This document shows, piece after piece, positions 49,230 to 61,576 of a stretch of DNA of 64,000 nucleotides. A program made the position numbers and the translations under genes. Source of the DNA: Atherix ibis. Lineage: Eukaryota > Arthropoda > Insecta > Diptera > Athericidae. Position 1 is the first letter of the stretch. Every line of letters begins with the position of its first letter. Under the pieces are notes generated by a model. The model worked only from the letters and a program-made list of their open reading frames with translations. It searched no databases and had not been told where the DNA came from. The stretch lies in the NCBI GenBank assembly GCA_958298945.1, contig OY282610.1:27850167-27914166 (forward strand). The letters run 5' to 3'.

Positions 49230-50300
49230 GTTAAGTGCTACTCGTAATTAAATAAAAACCGTGCCCAAACCAATGTCTCTAACAATGGTAAAAAGGTGAC
49301 TGAGAACTAGTGGACTATTTGGGACGCTTGACGATAAGAAAACCATTGCTGCACTCTAGATGGCTCTTTAGATTGCCAGAGAAAGGTTCTGGTCCAACGA
49401 ACGGAGTATTTTCTCTCCTTTTGGCAAGATTGTCTGCTAGCTCGTTACCCTCAATACCCATATGACCCGGCACCCACATCAAAGTTCTATTTTTGTGTTT
49501 TACCAGCTGATTTAGGATAATAAGGATATCCCAAACTAGCTTGGATTGAACATTGGAGCTTTTAATGCAGCTTGACTGTCTGACATAATGTAGATCTTCG
49601 CTTTACGAAGGTTCCTTCTAATAGCTTCTCTAGAACAAAGTTCCATGGTATATATGTCTGCCTCAAAAATGAATTGGAATTTCCCAAGGGTCGGTTAGAA
49701 AGTCTGACTAATCCCACCACAACACGCTCATCCATTTTAGATTTATCTGTATAAGAGACGAGGACCTCTTTCTCAAGTGAAGGTCTTCCCTCCTTCCAAG
49801 TTAGTCACAATTGAACTACAGCACGCACAACTTTGAAGGGCTGATTTAAATTAGGTTTTTTCAGCATTACTTCCGAGTGATAGGTGGCTTCGTGGATTTC
49901 TTTAACATCCGATGCGATCATAAGATTTCGCATCAGTTCGCCTTGCTAAAAGGTTTTGGAATGTTACGTTACCTGAGAGCCCCTCCTAGCCGTTTGATTT
50001 TTAATATGCAAAATGCAAAGGTATCAGGTCTAAAAGCACCTCAAACGCAGTCGTGGGGCTCTGAGAGGGCGACTGTAACAACCAAGCAAGCCAGTCTTTG
50101 CACCTTAAGAAAGGTTGCTTAGGCAACCGAAGGAAAGCCGCGTAAGTGGTAATCGGTCTAACTACTGCCAGATATGATCATTGTACGAGTATCATTTTTG
50201 GTTGCATACCCCAGGTTTTACCGAGCAGCCTATGACAAGCCCAGATGGCTCTAGTTGCTCTCTTCATAACTCTAGTATGGTGTGAGTAAAATAAACCATT
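49230..50300 (-). pseudogene. Non-LTR retrotransposon remnant: RT thumb and RNase H domain
   Basis: On the minus strand the order is AIWACHRLLGKTW-like and YLAVVRPITTYAA (50,150-50,250), then an RNase H domain with ELCSREAI (near 49,640), IMSDSQAALK (near 49,570) and MWVPGHMGIEGNELADNLAK (49,430-49,490). It ends with ENTPFVGPEPF and SLKSHLEC-like text at 49,340-49,410. Several frame changes interrupt it. An RNase H domain after RT is found in I, Loa, R1 and some Jockey-group elements; the exact clade is uncertain. Confidence 0.75.
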
Positions 50301-51360
50301 TTTACTTCTTTTTCTTCTTAGTTAAATGGAACTAAGTTCGTTTTGGTTTTCGTTTACATTGAGATTACAATTTATGTGTATAAAAAATTTTCTTTTTAAT
50401 ATTTAAGTTCAAAATAAAGATAATTTATAAATAATGAAAAACATTTTCTTTTTTTCGCTTGTTGATTTGAATTTTTTCCTTTTTATTGAATTTTCTCCTT
50501 GATAGCAAAGTGGTAGTATATTTTTGGCCTACAGTGTACACATATGTACAGTGAGAATGTGAACACAAAAAAAATTTATCTTTTCATAATTTATATATAA
50601 AATTTTTTTTTTTTGGCATTTAAAAACTAGAAGTTATATTTAAAGATATTTTTACATTTTATTACTTACTATTTACTATTTGGTTGTGATAATTGCCTAT
50701 AAATATTTTTATTGCTTTTGTCAGTGGATTTGATGAAAGAAAATTTTTCTGCTTCTATAATTGAAGATGTGATATTGGAATTGTCAACAGAGAAGATATT
50801 TATAATAAGATATCAAATTATGCATAATGACTAACTAACTAACTAACTAACTAACTGACTGGACAATAACTGTGATAATCACTGTCGACTGTTAATAGTT
50901 GTGAGTATAACTGCTATTGTAACCGTAACTAACAATTTGAAAATTTTACTTCAATATGAATATTTTTTAAAAAAAATTCTTATTTATTTTAATCGTTATG
51001 AGATAATCTTTCAAGTCTGTCAATGTGCTAATTTTTCCTTGTAATCGAAATTTTACCATGCTTTTATTATTATCGTGTTTTCATTTATTTATCGTTTTTT
51101 TTTTATTTATTTCCCATTTAATATGATATTCGATAAGTACAAATTACATAATAATTGTTGATTATATCAATAAATACATGCTATGATTTAATGTCAAGTG
51201 CTATAAAATATAATAAATTTTCAATAGCGAATATTTTTAGATATGTTTTGTATGCAAAAAATGCAAATACTGAAGCTAAGAGAAGTGAAAATTATAAAAG
51301 ACGATTTTTGTGTGTGCAAATTTAGAGTTTATATTTTTAATTTATTTGGCAATTGTAAAT
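50301..51360. other. Intergenic DNA with a solo Tc1-type end
   Basis: AT-rich with an (ACTA)n microsatellite at 50,829-50,859. At 50,512-50,534 TATTTTTGGCCTACAGTGTA matches the Tc1-type terminus at 25,712, but no transposase lies next to it. No gene was seen. Confidence 0.55.
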
Positions 51361-51689
51361 TGATTTTTTTAATATTGCGTTATTCATTTTGCAGTTCAGA
51401 AAAAATAGTGCTGTCATTTTTGACAGTTGTTAAACAGATATGTCAATTAAATATTGATTTAATTAGCTTAAAGTTTGTCATTTTACAATTTTTTTTTTTA
51501 GAAAATTCGAATTTTAAAACTTTTTACAAATATGGTGATTCTGTCATAGCCACGGTTTTGTTGTTCTGGAACGCGATGAGACTCATTTCTCGCTTGTTTT
51601 TTCGGCGATAAGGCTTATTTCTCACTCGGTGGATACTTCAATAAGCAAAACATTATTTATAATCTGTATATGGGACATAAATAACTGTG

Positions 51690-52330
51690 CAGAAAAGTGA
51701 CTGTCATGACTATATGGGGCTCTGAAAACCTACAATTAACTGTAGAAAAGCCATTTTATTAGCAAAAAATGACTGTCCAGTGTAAATGGGGCTCTAAAAC
51801 CCACAAGTGACTCTAAAAAAGCCATTTTAACGACAAAAAATAACTCTCTGGTGTAGATGGGGTTCCTATAATCCATAATTGTCTGTATAAAAGCCACTGT
51901 ATCCGCAAAAAAGTGACTGTTTAGTGTAAATGGGGTTCTGAAAACCCACAAGTGACTGTAAAGAAGCCATTTTAACGACGAAAATTGACTCTGTGGTGTA
52001 TATGGGGCTCCGATAATCGATAATTGACTGTATAAAAACCACTGTATTCGTAAAAAGTGACTGTCCAGTGTATTTGGGGCCCTGAAAAACCACAATTGAC
52101 TATAAAGAAGCCATTTTATTCGTAAAAAGTGACCTTATAGTGTAAATGGGGCTCTAAAAACCCACAAGTGACTGTAAAGAAGCCATTTTAACGACGAAAA
52201 ATGACTCTCTGGTGTATATGGAGCACTGGAAACCTAAGATTTTGGATTTTATTTACAAAAAGTGACTGTCCGGTGTAAATGAGGCTTAAAAAACCCACAA
52301 GTGACTGTAAAGAAGCCGTTATGTCCTCGA
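51690..52330. repeat. Transposase-derived 72-bp satellite array 5
   Basis: About nine monomers with GTGTAAATGGGGCTCTGAAA, ACCCACAAGTGACTGTAAAG and AAGCCATTTTAACGACG landmarks. It is in the opposite orientation to arrays 1-4, so the transposase-sense reading is on the plus strand. Many monomers keep the K-P-x-x-x-x-K-x-D/T-V order, but the reading frame is broken between some units. Confidence 0.87.
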
Positions 52331-52810
52331 AAGTTAGTGTCTGCTGTGCTTATTAATCTGAAGATGTCATTGGATCATGTTTCTTTGAAAATGAGAAATT
52401 GTCAATTCAAAGTAGGACTTGTTTTTGGCTTCAACCTAAAAATTTTAATATGGACCATATGTGATTTCCGCAAAACTATGCCACAGGCCTCACAACACGA
52501 TAAATTTTGACTTTATTGCGTAAAAAATGTCCAAGATGCATAATTTCGAGAATTTAAGGCATTCTCAACATATATGGCATAACTACGTGGCGTATTTGGC
52601 AATTGAATTTACGCTTACATCCTTAAAAAATTCTTATAACACAATAATTGGAGCTGCTGGACCATCTTAAACGCCTTGAATTTGGTGATTTTTCTCTAGA
52701 ACAAAATCAGAGCGGGGACTAAATAAAATTGTCATTATTGGGCTGAAGCCACTCCACAAATTATAAAGAGGAACCTTTACTTTCCAAAAAAATTACCGTT
52801 TGATTTGGTT

Positions 52811-52869
52811 TATTATCGATCCTTATTTTTTTTGTTGGTCAACAAAAAAAAAAATAAGGACCGATAATA
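52811..52869. repeat. Snap-back hairpin beside array 5
   Basis: TATTATCGATCCTTATTTTT at 52,811 and its inverse ending at 52,869 (AAATAAGGACCGATAATA) leave a two-base loop. The arms differ by one base and by the length of the A/T run. Nearly zero-loop palindromes of this kind mark template-switch or foldback events. Confidence 0.88.
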
Positions 52870-53020
52870 CTGTCAATGGTGACAACGAAGTTTTTGTAGC
52901 CTGAATATGTGGTTTAAACAAGACAGTAATACGTGCCACACAGCCCATGCCAAAATCGATTATTTGCTGAGTGGATAATTTCAAGAAATGCAGATATTTA
53001 ATAGCCTCCAAAAAGTTGTA

Positions 53021-54650
53021 ATTTAATACCTTTCAATTTCTTCTTATTGGTTTATTGGAAGTTATTATTGGTCTTAAAATTGAATGCAATAAAATTGAAT
53101 ATTGAACAGCAAATATTAAAAAATAGTCTGCACGGCTTTGGTATCCACGGAGAGTAATCCGAGAGATCCAAGTTTTTAGACTATTTCGCATAAATTGAAC
53201 TAAATCTCACCGATAACTTCAATGATTTTTAATTATTTAGGAAAATTTAAATTTTTTAATTATTTAAAAAATTACAATATTTTTTGTTTATAATTATTAC
53301 TGGCAGAAGGGTGCGCACAAAAGCACTGATTTTAAATTTTGCTCATTTTCTAATGGCAGATGATTAGGAAGCCCTCAATAAAATGTTACTGACACATTCC
53401 TGTTATGCTTGCTTAAATACTTTTTTCTGTTGCAGTGTTTTTAAATATGACTTCAATATTTTAATAGCTTTTCCCATGGTATTCTTTTATAATCTATGCT
53501 GAATGGTGCCAACTTCGCAATGTTGCCTAATTATGGTCGTCCTTTGGTTCAACGAAATTGGCGCGCTGTTCCGATAAGTTTTTTGTCCGCTTTTCTGTCG
53601 TTCCATATTCTAATTCTATAAAAATGTCATTTCAAGGCTTTGTCCAACTCGTATAGCTTTTCCGTATTAAACATAAAACTATCAACTTTCTCGTCAATAA
53701 TTAAAATAAAAAAATAAAAACTTTTAAAAAAATTTTCATTAAACTTTTAGTAAACTGAACCGAAAATTTTGTCCAATAGAAAAATAAATAAATAAACGAA
53801 AAAAAAACTACTAATTTATTTGACAATAATTCCCCAAAGAATATCACAACTTATTGTTGAGCTTTTGTTTTGACGTTTGTGTCGTGCTAGTTTTCTGCAT
53901 CCCTTAACGTTTGCCTCCGCTTCCGCTAGAGCGCATACTATTCCAAATTAATTTATTTATTCCTTGTGAATAGTTGCGTTATTATAAATTTTATTTATTT
54001 ATTTTCTAGTTATCGTTGTTAGTATTTATTATAATTCATACTATTTTATTTTAGTTTATATTTATTGTTGGTTGTTCGCTTTTTTCTTTAAATTTTATTC
54101 ATATCACTTTTAAGAGCACAGAGGAAGTATTTATTTAAATTTTTATCATTTTGTTCATTAACATTCAGAATTGTCTTCATTTTCTGTTAATATTTTAATT
54201 TATTTGAAAAAACTTTCACTTATTTTGATGAAAACTATAATAGGTTTTTATGTCGATGTATTGTATCTTTTCCGATCATTTTCGATGTTTCATTTTTTTA
54301 CCCGCACTTGTTGTCGTTTTTTAATTTCATAAAAGAGCTTTTATTCTTCGATTTATTACAATAAGTTCATATTTTAGTTGAAAAAAATTAAAAAAATATA
54401 ATCAAAAATAAACACTAAGAAAATTTTAACAATTTAACTCTACGTTCATGTTAAATTGTAAATTTTGTAATAATTTTTATTTAAATTCAATGAATTTTTG
54501 GGAATGAAAACTCTCCGAAAATTTAATGAATTTAAATTCTATGGATTATTTTTTTATCGATATGTAAAATGAAATAAAATAAATAAAAATCGTAATAATG
54601 GCTATGATATTGGGTTTATTGGAAGGATAATTTTATACCATTAGCGATTA
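53021..54650. other. Intergenic DNA, nothing recognised
   Basis: AT-rich with some balanced text at 53,440-53,660 and 53,860-53,960 but no sustained frame, terminus or repeat. The patch near 53,870-53,940 (GACGTTTGTGTCGTGCTAG and GCCTCCGCTTCCGCTAGAGC) stands out slightly in GC. Confidence 0.5.
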
Positions 54651-54659
54651 AATATAATT

Positions 54660-55260
54660 TCAGGCACAAGGACTGGCCCTTAAAGTGAACACACAAAAAA
54701 ATCCGAAGGTGTTAAATTTTAGAGGCCAAAATCACAGGGCCATTATGAGATTTTATGTGCTCATCGAATGTTTTCTTTAATAAATTGATTGTTATGTGCG
54801 CTGTGTGGCATGTTGTGCCGTTTTGTTGAAACCACAGGTTTTACACATTAATGCTATTCAATTAAGGAATAAAAAAGTCAGTACTCATGGATCTATAGCG
54901 CTCTCTATTGACTGTAAAGTTCTGGCTGGGATAATTTTTGGAGAAATATGGACCAATGATTCTGCCAGTCCATAAGGCTTACTAAACAGTGACTTTTTGT
55001 GAATCAAAATCTTGTTTTCGGCCCATGTCAATTGTTGCACAAGCTCGATCTTGTAAGCTCGTAAGCCAAGATGTTTACACAAAATCTTCCATAAAGTGAA
55101 CTACGATTTTCGAAATGAATTTGCACAAATTTGCAAGCGTTGTTCTAACGTAAATCTATTCATGGTAAAATGGCAAACCAAATTAAGTGCAAATCAGCTG
55201 TCAGCTGTTAAATTGTTTGTTGCAATAAAAAGTGTTACCACTTCGAAAAATAAACCTCTA
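54660..55260 (-). pseudogene. Internally deleted mariner-like transposase
   Basis: The minus strand begins with a typical N-terminus, MNRFTLEQRLQICANSF (ATG near 55,172). It jumps to DFDSQKVTV (near 54,990), GRIIGPYFSKNYPSQNFTVN, RERYRSM and a LWFQQNGTTCHTAHITINLL box (54,770-54,850; the catalytic QQDG has become QQNG). The piece between the HTH and the WC box, where the 72-bp unit would be, is mostly missing. It is in the same transposase group as the satellite's source. Confidence 0.72.
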
Positions 55261-55839
55261 AAAAAACACCCTTTAGTTTCTAACCCCATCTATTGACCTT
55301 TGTTTGAAGTCGAAATTATTCACTTCATAAATATTTGCAGTTAAAAATATATTGAGTATAATGAGAATAATTTTAATTGATTTTTCTTACGTTTTTGTAT
55401 AATATACGTAATAAAATGAAATTTGTATGTTTTCAAAAAATAATCCACAATATTCTTCCGATATTGTAGAATTATCTGTCAAATCAACTGTCATCGGCTA
55501 ACAAATTGTGCTATCTGTCATCTGTTAAATAAAGGTCATAGGTCCGATAAAACATGTACTTTTTCTGCGTGCAGGGCTGCATTATGAGCTGCGTGTAGAA
55601 TGCATTTGCAGCGCTTTTCCTTTGACATCTACTCGTAGTAAAAGGGGAGACTCTTGGATGCTCGACGATAACAACGTTTTCTGTCATACTGCCACTTTTT
55701 CGGAAAAAAGTGATTTGTGTACTTTCTAAGCCCTACTATTGTATTTACGCTGAAGGCGATTCCAATTGAAGCCCCAGGGAACTATTTTGAAAAGGATATC
55801 ATTGATGTATAAAAATAATATCATTCGTAGTACTATCTA

Positions 55840-56710
55840 CCGCACCTCGTATAGGGTCACGCAGATACCTGACGAGATTGAAGCTTGTACTGCGCGTCTA
55901 GAATAACATGCCTTCAATATTCACATTTTATTATATAGTAAATAATCTTAAAGAACATGGTTCGATAGACCGCAACCCGTGGTCTTTTTAGAACCGGACG
56001 CTCAACCAAGAATATTACTGTGGTGTATGAAAGTGTAACTGAAAGTCCGTGAACTGTCATTAAATCTTTTTCCAACGGTTGTGTGGAATATTTTCCATAA
56101 AGATCTGCATTTATTTCTGTAAAAAATTCACATAATACAGAAGATTATTTGCGACACCGGTAATGAAGCAGAAATGTCCTAGAGATCCTGATTTTTACAG
56201 GAAATCGATAATGATTGACAAAGCGTATTTTGACTTACGTAGTTTTGTTAATAAAAAAAAATAGCCACTTTTGGAAACGTGAAAATCCAGAGGCAATTCA
56301 CGAGCATTCTTTACACCTTCGTAGAGTGATTGTGTGCTGAGATGCGGTGTTTGGACCAGAGGTGTCATTGGTGGCTATTTCCTTAAGGACATTAATGGTA
56401 ATGCTGTTTTGGTGACTGGTGAGGGGATATAGGGAGATACAACTGCACCTTTTTAATCCGTGTGTTGGGCCTATGTGGTTCTGCGACCGATAATTCGTTC
56501 AAACTTTTTGCTGTAAAGATTTTTAAACGGGAAAACCAAACTTTTTGCTGTAAAGATTTTTAAACGGGAAAATCCACGCTTACCCACCGGAGAAAATTAA
56601 AATCCTTAAATAAAATAAACGCGACGAAATCAATACAATTAAATCGGAAATGTGTGAAAGCATATTGAAAAATGTCATCAAATGAGCAGACATTCCTCAC
56701 AAAGTTCAAT
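55840..56710 (+). pseudogene. Heavily decayed mariner-like transposase
   Basis: Plus-strand scraps include ILRKDLHLFL (56,085-56,120), ENPEAIHEHSLHLRRVIVC (56,283-56,340), GVIGGYFLKDINGNAVLVTG (56,365-56,425) and a C-terminal EINTIKSEMCESILKNVIK (56,615-56,680). A 35-base direct duplication (ACTTTTTGCTGTAAAGATTT) lies at 56,500 and 56,540. Only one copy of the ENP to VWC region is present, so this member never formed an array. Confidence 0.65.
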
Positions 56711-58070
56711 CTAAAATTATTTTGTAGAAACAGTTATAAAATTATCTTTTGAACAGCTTGTATTTCGTAAAAATAAAATTGAACTATTAAAAAAGTCCTA
56801 ATTCTTATTTATTTATAATTAAATTTGCATAATATTATATTACAGAAAATATGAACACAGATAATATTTATAAATGCGTGTACAGTGTGTGTGTGTTTAA
56901 AATATTTTGCATTTAATTTGATTATGAATTCATCGGGAAAAATACTTCCCAACACAACTAAAGGTCAATTCTTTTGAAAAGAACAAAATATCCACAAATT
57001 TAAAAAAAATTCATATTCAATTTTTTACCTTTACGTGTATGTGGAATTTTTTCTCAATACAATATAAGAGTTTGTTTATTTAATTGGAATTAAAAGAAAA
57101 TATTTAATTTATTTTGTATTCAGTTGAAAAGAAGCTTAAGTACATAGTAAGTATTCGTAGTTCCATTAAAAGACAGCTTGCCAATTACACGCGAACAAGT
57201 ACTTATGGTCAGTGGTTGTTCTTACTGGCATTACATTGAGTTTCGCTGCAGTGGTGGAAACGCGCGTGCAGCTTGGACTTTGCTGCCAATGGAAAGTGGC
57301 CTGTGAATACGTCGATGCGACAAGAAGCGGCCACGAATGTTTTTTGGTGTCAAGTTCAGCGCACAGCACAGCAGTGGTTGCTGTGCGCAGCAGTTCTGTG
57401 CCCCACTTTGAAAGTTGAGCGGCGCAGCAAATTTTGAGAATTATTTCTTAAAAGGAGCCCAGGGGTATGAAATAAGAGAATGTTTTTGGGAGAGCTTTTA
57501 TAATTTCCCGGTCCATTTTCGGAGAGCGGAAAGTTTTTATTGCGGATTTTCATGTGTATAACTGCTAAACGTTGCTCGACATGTTTTTGTATGTATTCCA
57601 TCCACTTAGGCAATGTAAATAGCCCCAAAAAGAAAAATGTAAAAGGAATAATAAATAAATACTAAAGCAAATTTAGAAATTACTTATGCAAAACGCCACA
57701 GAAAAAAAGGAAAATAATTTTTACATCCGAAAATCAAATCAACCATCAAACTTTCAATTTAATCAAAAACTACCTAAAAATGATGATAAGTAATTATTTT
57801 TTTTGTAATTTTAAATTTCTTATCATAACAATAATGTTTTCTTTTAATTAATCCAAATAATTTTTGATAAATAGACGTATTTAGGAAAATTGAAGAAAAT
57901 GAAATCATTCCAATGAAGCTTTCGTTTCGATAAAATTTCATGTTCGACATTTTAGTGTTGCCAGAATTTTGTATGTTCCCTAAGCTTTTTCCCATTTGTC
58001 GAATATCTATTGTACAATACAAAAGCGAATAATTTAATCGAAATAATTTAGTAATTTTTTCAACATTTTT
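56711..58070. other. Intergenic DNA with a GC-richer island at 57,170-57,640
   Basis: Most of it is AT-rich. The island is the least AT-rich part of the right half of the window (GCTGCAGTGGTGGAAACGCG, GCGACAAGAAGCGGCCACGA). It contains an imperfect palindrome around 57,359-57,392 (GCGCACAGCA ... TGCTGTGCGC). No open frame there looks like a protein. It may be a promoter with 5' UTR, or a conserved regulatory element. Confidence 0.4.
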
Positions 58071-58075
58071 TTTTT

Positions 58076-59230
58076 ATGAAATTGAAAATCGGAAAAAATG
58101 CAAGGACTTTTTTTTTATTGAAAGCTTTCAATTTATTTTATGAGAGTCCGAAAAGTAAACCAAAACGGAGACTTGTTTTTTTTTGCCTAAAAAATAATAA
58201 AAATTTTAATTTTTTTTTTAAATTAAAAAAGGAAAAAATGCAAGGACTTTTTTTGAAAGTTTTCAATTTATTTCTTCAGAGTTCGAAGAATTTCGGAAGA
58301 ACGAGAAAAAAAAGGAAGGACTTTTTTTGAAAGTTTTCAATTTATTTTGCGAGTGTCTGAAAACAGTTTTTTTCCCCTTAAAATAAAAACAATTTTTTTT
58401 ATAAAAATCAGAAAGAGAAAAAAAGGGAAAGATTTTGTTTTGAAATTTATGAGAGTCCGAAAGCAGGTTTTTTTTTTGTTTTTTCCTTAAAAATTAAATT
58501 TTTTTTTTCTAAAAGTCAAAAAGAGCAAAAAGGATTTCTTCAGAGTCCTTTTTTCTAAAAGTCAAAAAGAGCAAAAAGGATTTCTTCAGAGTTTTTCCCT
58601 AAAAAATGATAACAATTTTAATTTTTTTTTATAAATTTGGAAAAGGAAAAAAAAGAAGGATTTTTTTTTGAATGTTTTCAATTTATTTTATGAGATTCCG
58701 AACACAGGTTTTTTTATGTTTTTGCTTCAAAAAATAAAAACATATTTAATTTTTTTTTGTAAAACTTAAAAAGGGAAAAAAATGTTTGAAAGTTTTCTAT
58801 ATATTTCGTCAGAGTCCGACAAATAAACCAAAAGGAAGTATTAGTTTTGTTTTTGCCTAAAAAACGCAATTTATTTTATGAGTATCCGAAAAATAAACCA
58901 AAAAGTAGATTTTTTTTGTTTTGTCCTTAAAAAATAAACCAATTTTTTTTCTAAAAGTCAAAAAGAGAAAAAAAGGAAGCGACTTTTTTGAAAGCTTTCA
59001 ATTTATTTTATGAAATTAGGAAAGCAGTTTTTTTTTGTTTTTTCCTTAAAAATAAAAACAATTTTTTTTTATAAAAGTTTGAAAGAGTGTCCGAAAAATA
59101 AACCAAAAAGCATATTTCTTTTTAGTTTTTACATAAAAAATAAAAAACATTTTTTTTCTTCTAAGAGTCATAAAGAGAAAAAAAGGAAAAGACTTTTTTT
59201 TTGAATGTTTTAAATTTATTTTATGAGAGT
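58076..59230. repeat. Degenerate AT-rich tandem repeat, roughly 100-150 bp per unit
   Basis: At least eight irregular units contain, in order, GAAAGTTTTCAATTTATTTT, ATGAGAGTCCGAAAA, AAATAAACCAAAA, a TTTTTTGTTTTT-CCTTAAAAA block and AGTCAAAAAGAGAAAAAAAG. The marker TTTATTTTATGAGAGTC-like text recurs at about 58,132, 58,442, 58,685, 58,866, 59,000 and 59,215. Unit lengths vary through loss and gain of A/T runs. No relation to the transposase satellite was found. Confidence 0.82.
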
Positions 59231-61060
59231 CTTAAAAATAAATACAAATAGTAGAATTACAATATTAATATTTTTTTCTTCCTAGAAAATACTGTTTTTT
59301 TGTGATAGGTATTTTTTAAAAAATAAATTTGCTAGCATTTTTATTTTAATTTAAAATTTTGTTTTCTTCTTAAAATTCAGCAGACATTTCTATTTTTTTC
59401 AGAGTTGTTTATATATACGTTTAACATAAAATTAATATTCTTATTATAAATATTATAAAAATATTAAAATTGATTGATTTTTAAAATTAAAAAAGGAGAA
59501 ATTATTGAATAGATTTAGTAATTTTTTTAAATATTTAAACTTTGTTGTTTTGAAATTTTTTGTAATTATCTGTAATTTTTGCATTTTTTGTTGAATTTTG
59601 AAATTTATTTTCTTTAAAACTTTTTTTTTTTTTTTAAATTTTTATTTTTTTAAATTTTTTAAATTAATTTTATTTAAAAACTTCTTATATATGATTTGTG
59701 TAGAAAAAACTATTAACATTTTTCAAAAAGAAAATTTTAAAACTAAAAAATCATATAAAATGTGATAAAGAATCATCGTTGATGATGAATATAAATAAAT
59801 TGAAAAGTATTTCCGTTAATAAAATGAAAATTTTGACTAAAATTTCATCAAATTTTTTAAACAATAATTAAAAAATAAGGAGAACAACCTCCAATAAAGC
59901 CTAATTTAAATACTTTTCATAATAAATTGCATACAAATTGATAATTAAAAGAAAAATAATATTCGTACTTGTATGTGCATATGTTTATATAAATTATTGT
60001 AAATTTATTCGGTTATTTATTGTTTTTGATATGAAGTAAAAATATTTTATAAACAACAATGTTGAAAAGAATATTTATATTCATTTATAAATTGAATAAA
60101 TAATATTTTATTAATAAATAAAAACAAAAACATAAAACGAATATTTAGAATAAAAATAGCCAATGTCCACCGATGTCAGTGACACCAAAGAGAAGAATTT
60201 TGAAAAAAATACATATTTTTGTTTATGTATTGTATATGGTGGTTACCCTGTGCCAGTATTATTACTGACTGAGTAGTATTCTCTGTTAATATAAAAGCAT
60301 GAGTAAAAAGAAAAGAAATTCAAAATATTCAACAGCAGAATGAGAGAAGGCTCAGAAAGCTTTTTCTTTACGAAAAAGGGAAACCAAAAAAAAAACCTAA
60401 AAAACTGAATAAAATTAAAAAGAAGAATTTTAATATATGTGTGGGTGCACTCGTTTGTACATAGGTTTCCATACATACATATGGTATGTACGCATGTGCA
60501 TATGAATGGAGAGAAAAAAATTTGAAAATTTCGCGTCTTTACACATTTTTAATCAATGGTGGCTTAATAGGTGTGCGTAAGCTTATCATATCATATTTTA
60601 ACACTAACACGAATGGACATATGTGTATGTATATAAATTCAGGGGTTACAAAAATAAATTGTCTTTTAAAACAGTATGTATGTAACGTTTCCTTCTTTTC
60701 CAACTTTGTTTTTTTTCACCTGAGCTTTGGTTTTTTTTTTTTAAATATGATTTTTCTACTCAATCAAATTCTTTTCCTTTAAATAATATTTTTCTTCTAA
60801 AATTTTTCATTTGTTTTTTTTTAATGTTTAATTATTTATTTAATTTGGTTGAATTTAAATTTGACAATTTTGGAATTAGGGACTTTTTATTTTATAATTC
60901 AAAATAAAAATAATTTACTTAATTTAGTATCTTTGATGAGGTACTGAATTTTTAGTGTTTTTGATTAGTATCTCAGGTTTTTTTTTATGATACTATCGTA
61001 TTAGTTGTCCACTCCTATTATGGTAGGCATCTGCGGTTCCTACACTTTGAATTAGTTGTT
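59231..61060. other. Intergenic DNA, nothing recognised
   Basis: Very AT-rich with long T runs (for example 59,620-59,660). Short open frames are low-complexity. A less biased segment at 60,430-60,640 holds microsatellite-like CATATG/TACATA phrases. No gene or transposon was recognised. Confidence 0.55.
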
Positions 61061-61069
61061 CGAAAAAGT

Positions 61070-61300
61070 TAGCTGTGTTTTATAATATAAGTCAGTCGAA
61101 AAAGTTCGTGGTGTTTTTTAATATTAGTCAGTCGAAAAAGTTCCTAGCGTTTTCTAATATTAGTTAGTCGAAATAGTTTATGGCGTTTTCTAATATTAGT
61201 CAGTCGATAAAGTTCGTAGCATTTTCTAATATTAGTCAGTCGAAAAAGGTCGTGGAGTTTTCTAATATTAGTTAGTCGAAAAAGTTCATGGTGTTTTTCT
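61070..61300. repeat. 36-bp tandem repeat, about six copies
   Basis: Each unit reads close to AATATTAGTCAGTCGAAAAA followed by GTTCGTGGCGTTTTCT. Copies differ at a few positions each. It is not related to the neighbouring satellite. Confidence 0.92.
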
Positions 61301-61517
61301 AATAAAATTTCATGTTCAATTCGTTAAGGTTTAGGTATTTTGTATTTCAAAAATTACTTTGAATTATATTACATACATACAAGAACGTTGTATCCTTATT
61401 CGAGAAAAGTGTAATTTAAATTTTAGCTTATATTGATGCAAAATAATTTTTCTTACAAGTACCTAAATTGGTTTAAATTAGCAACTTTTAAAGTTTAAAA
61501 CAATTTTTTGTTTTTAA

Positions 61518-61576
61518 AACCACTTATAATTCAGAGATCAATAAAAAAATTATTTATCTCTGAATTATAAGTGGTT
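61518..61576. repeat. Perfect 21-base inverted repeat (hairpin)
   Basis: AACCACTTATAATTCAGAGA plus T at 61,518-61,538 is matched exactly by its inverse at 61,556-61,576, with a 17-base loop. It lies about 180 bases upstream of the left end of the element carrying array 6. Confidence 0.93.

Larger units (their letters stand above)
51368..53020 (+). mobile_element. Mariner-like element carrying satellite array 5
   Basis: From the left: a degenerate terminus near 51,368, the TTTGACAGTTGTTAAACAGA leader (51,418-51,438) shared with the 39.9-kb element, and the segment around the first catalytic Asp (GATGAGACTCATTTCTC at 51,573, then ATACTTCAATAAGCAAAAC). Array 5 follows, then an 80-base foreign module (52,330-52,410). 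A stretch at 52,455-52,570 is homologous to the inverse of 40,230-40,370, and a MWFKQDSNTCHTAHAKIDYL box with the second Asp lies at 52,915-52,970. A right terminus was not identified. Stops are abundant. Confidence 0.62.

Noticed and set aside
51736..52095. 119-codon minus-strand frame of repeated WVFRAPFTLDSHF-type units
   Set aside because: It is the antisense reading of satellite array 5, not a repeat protein.
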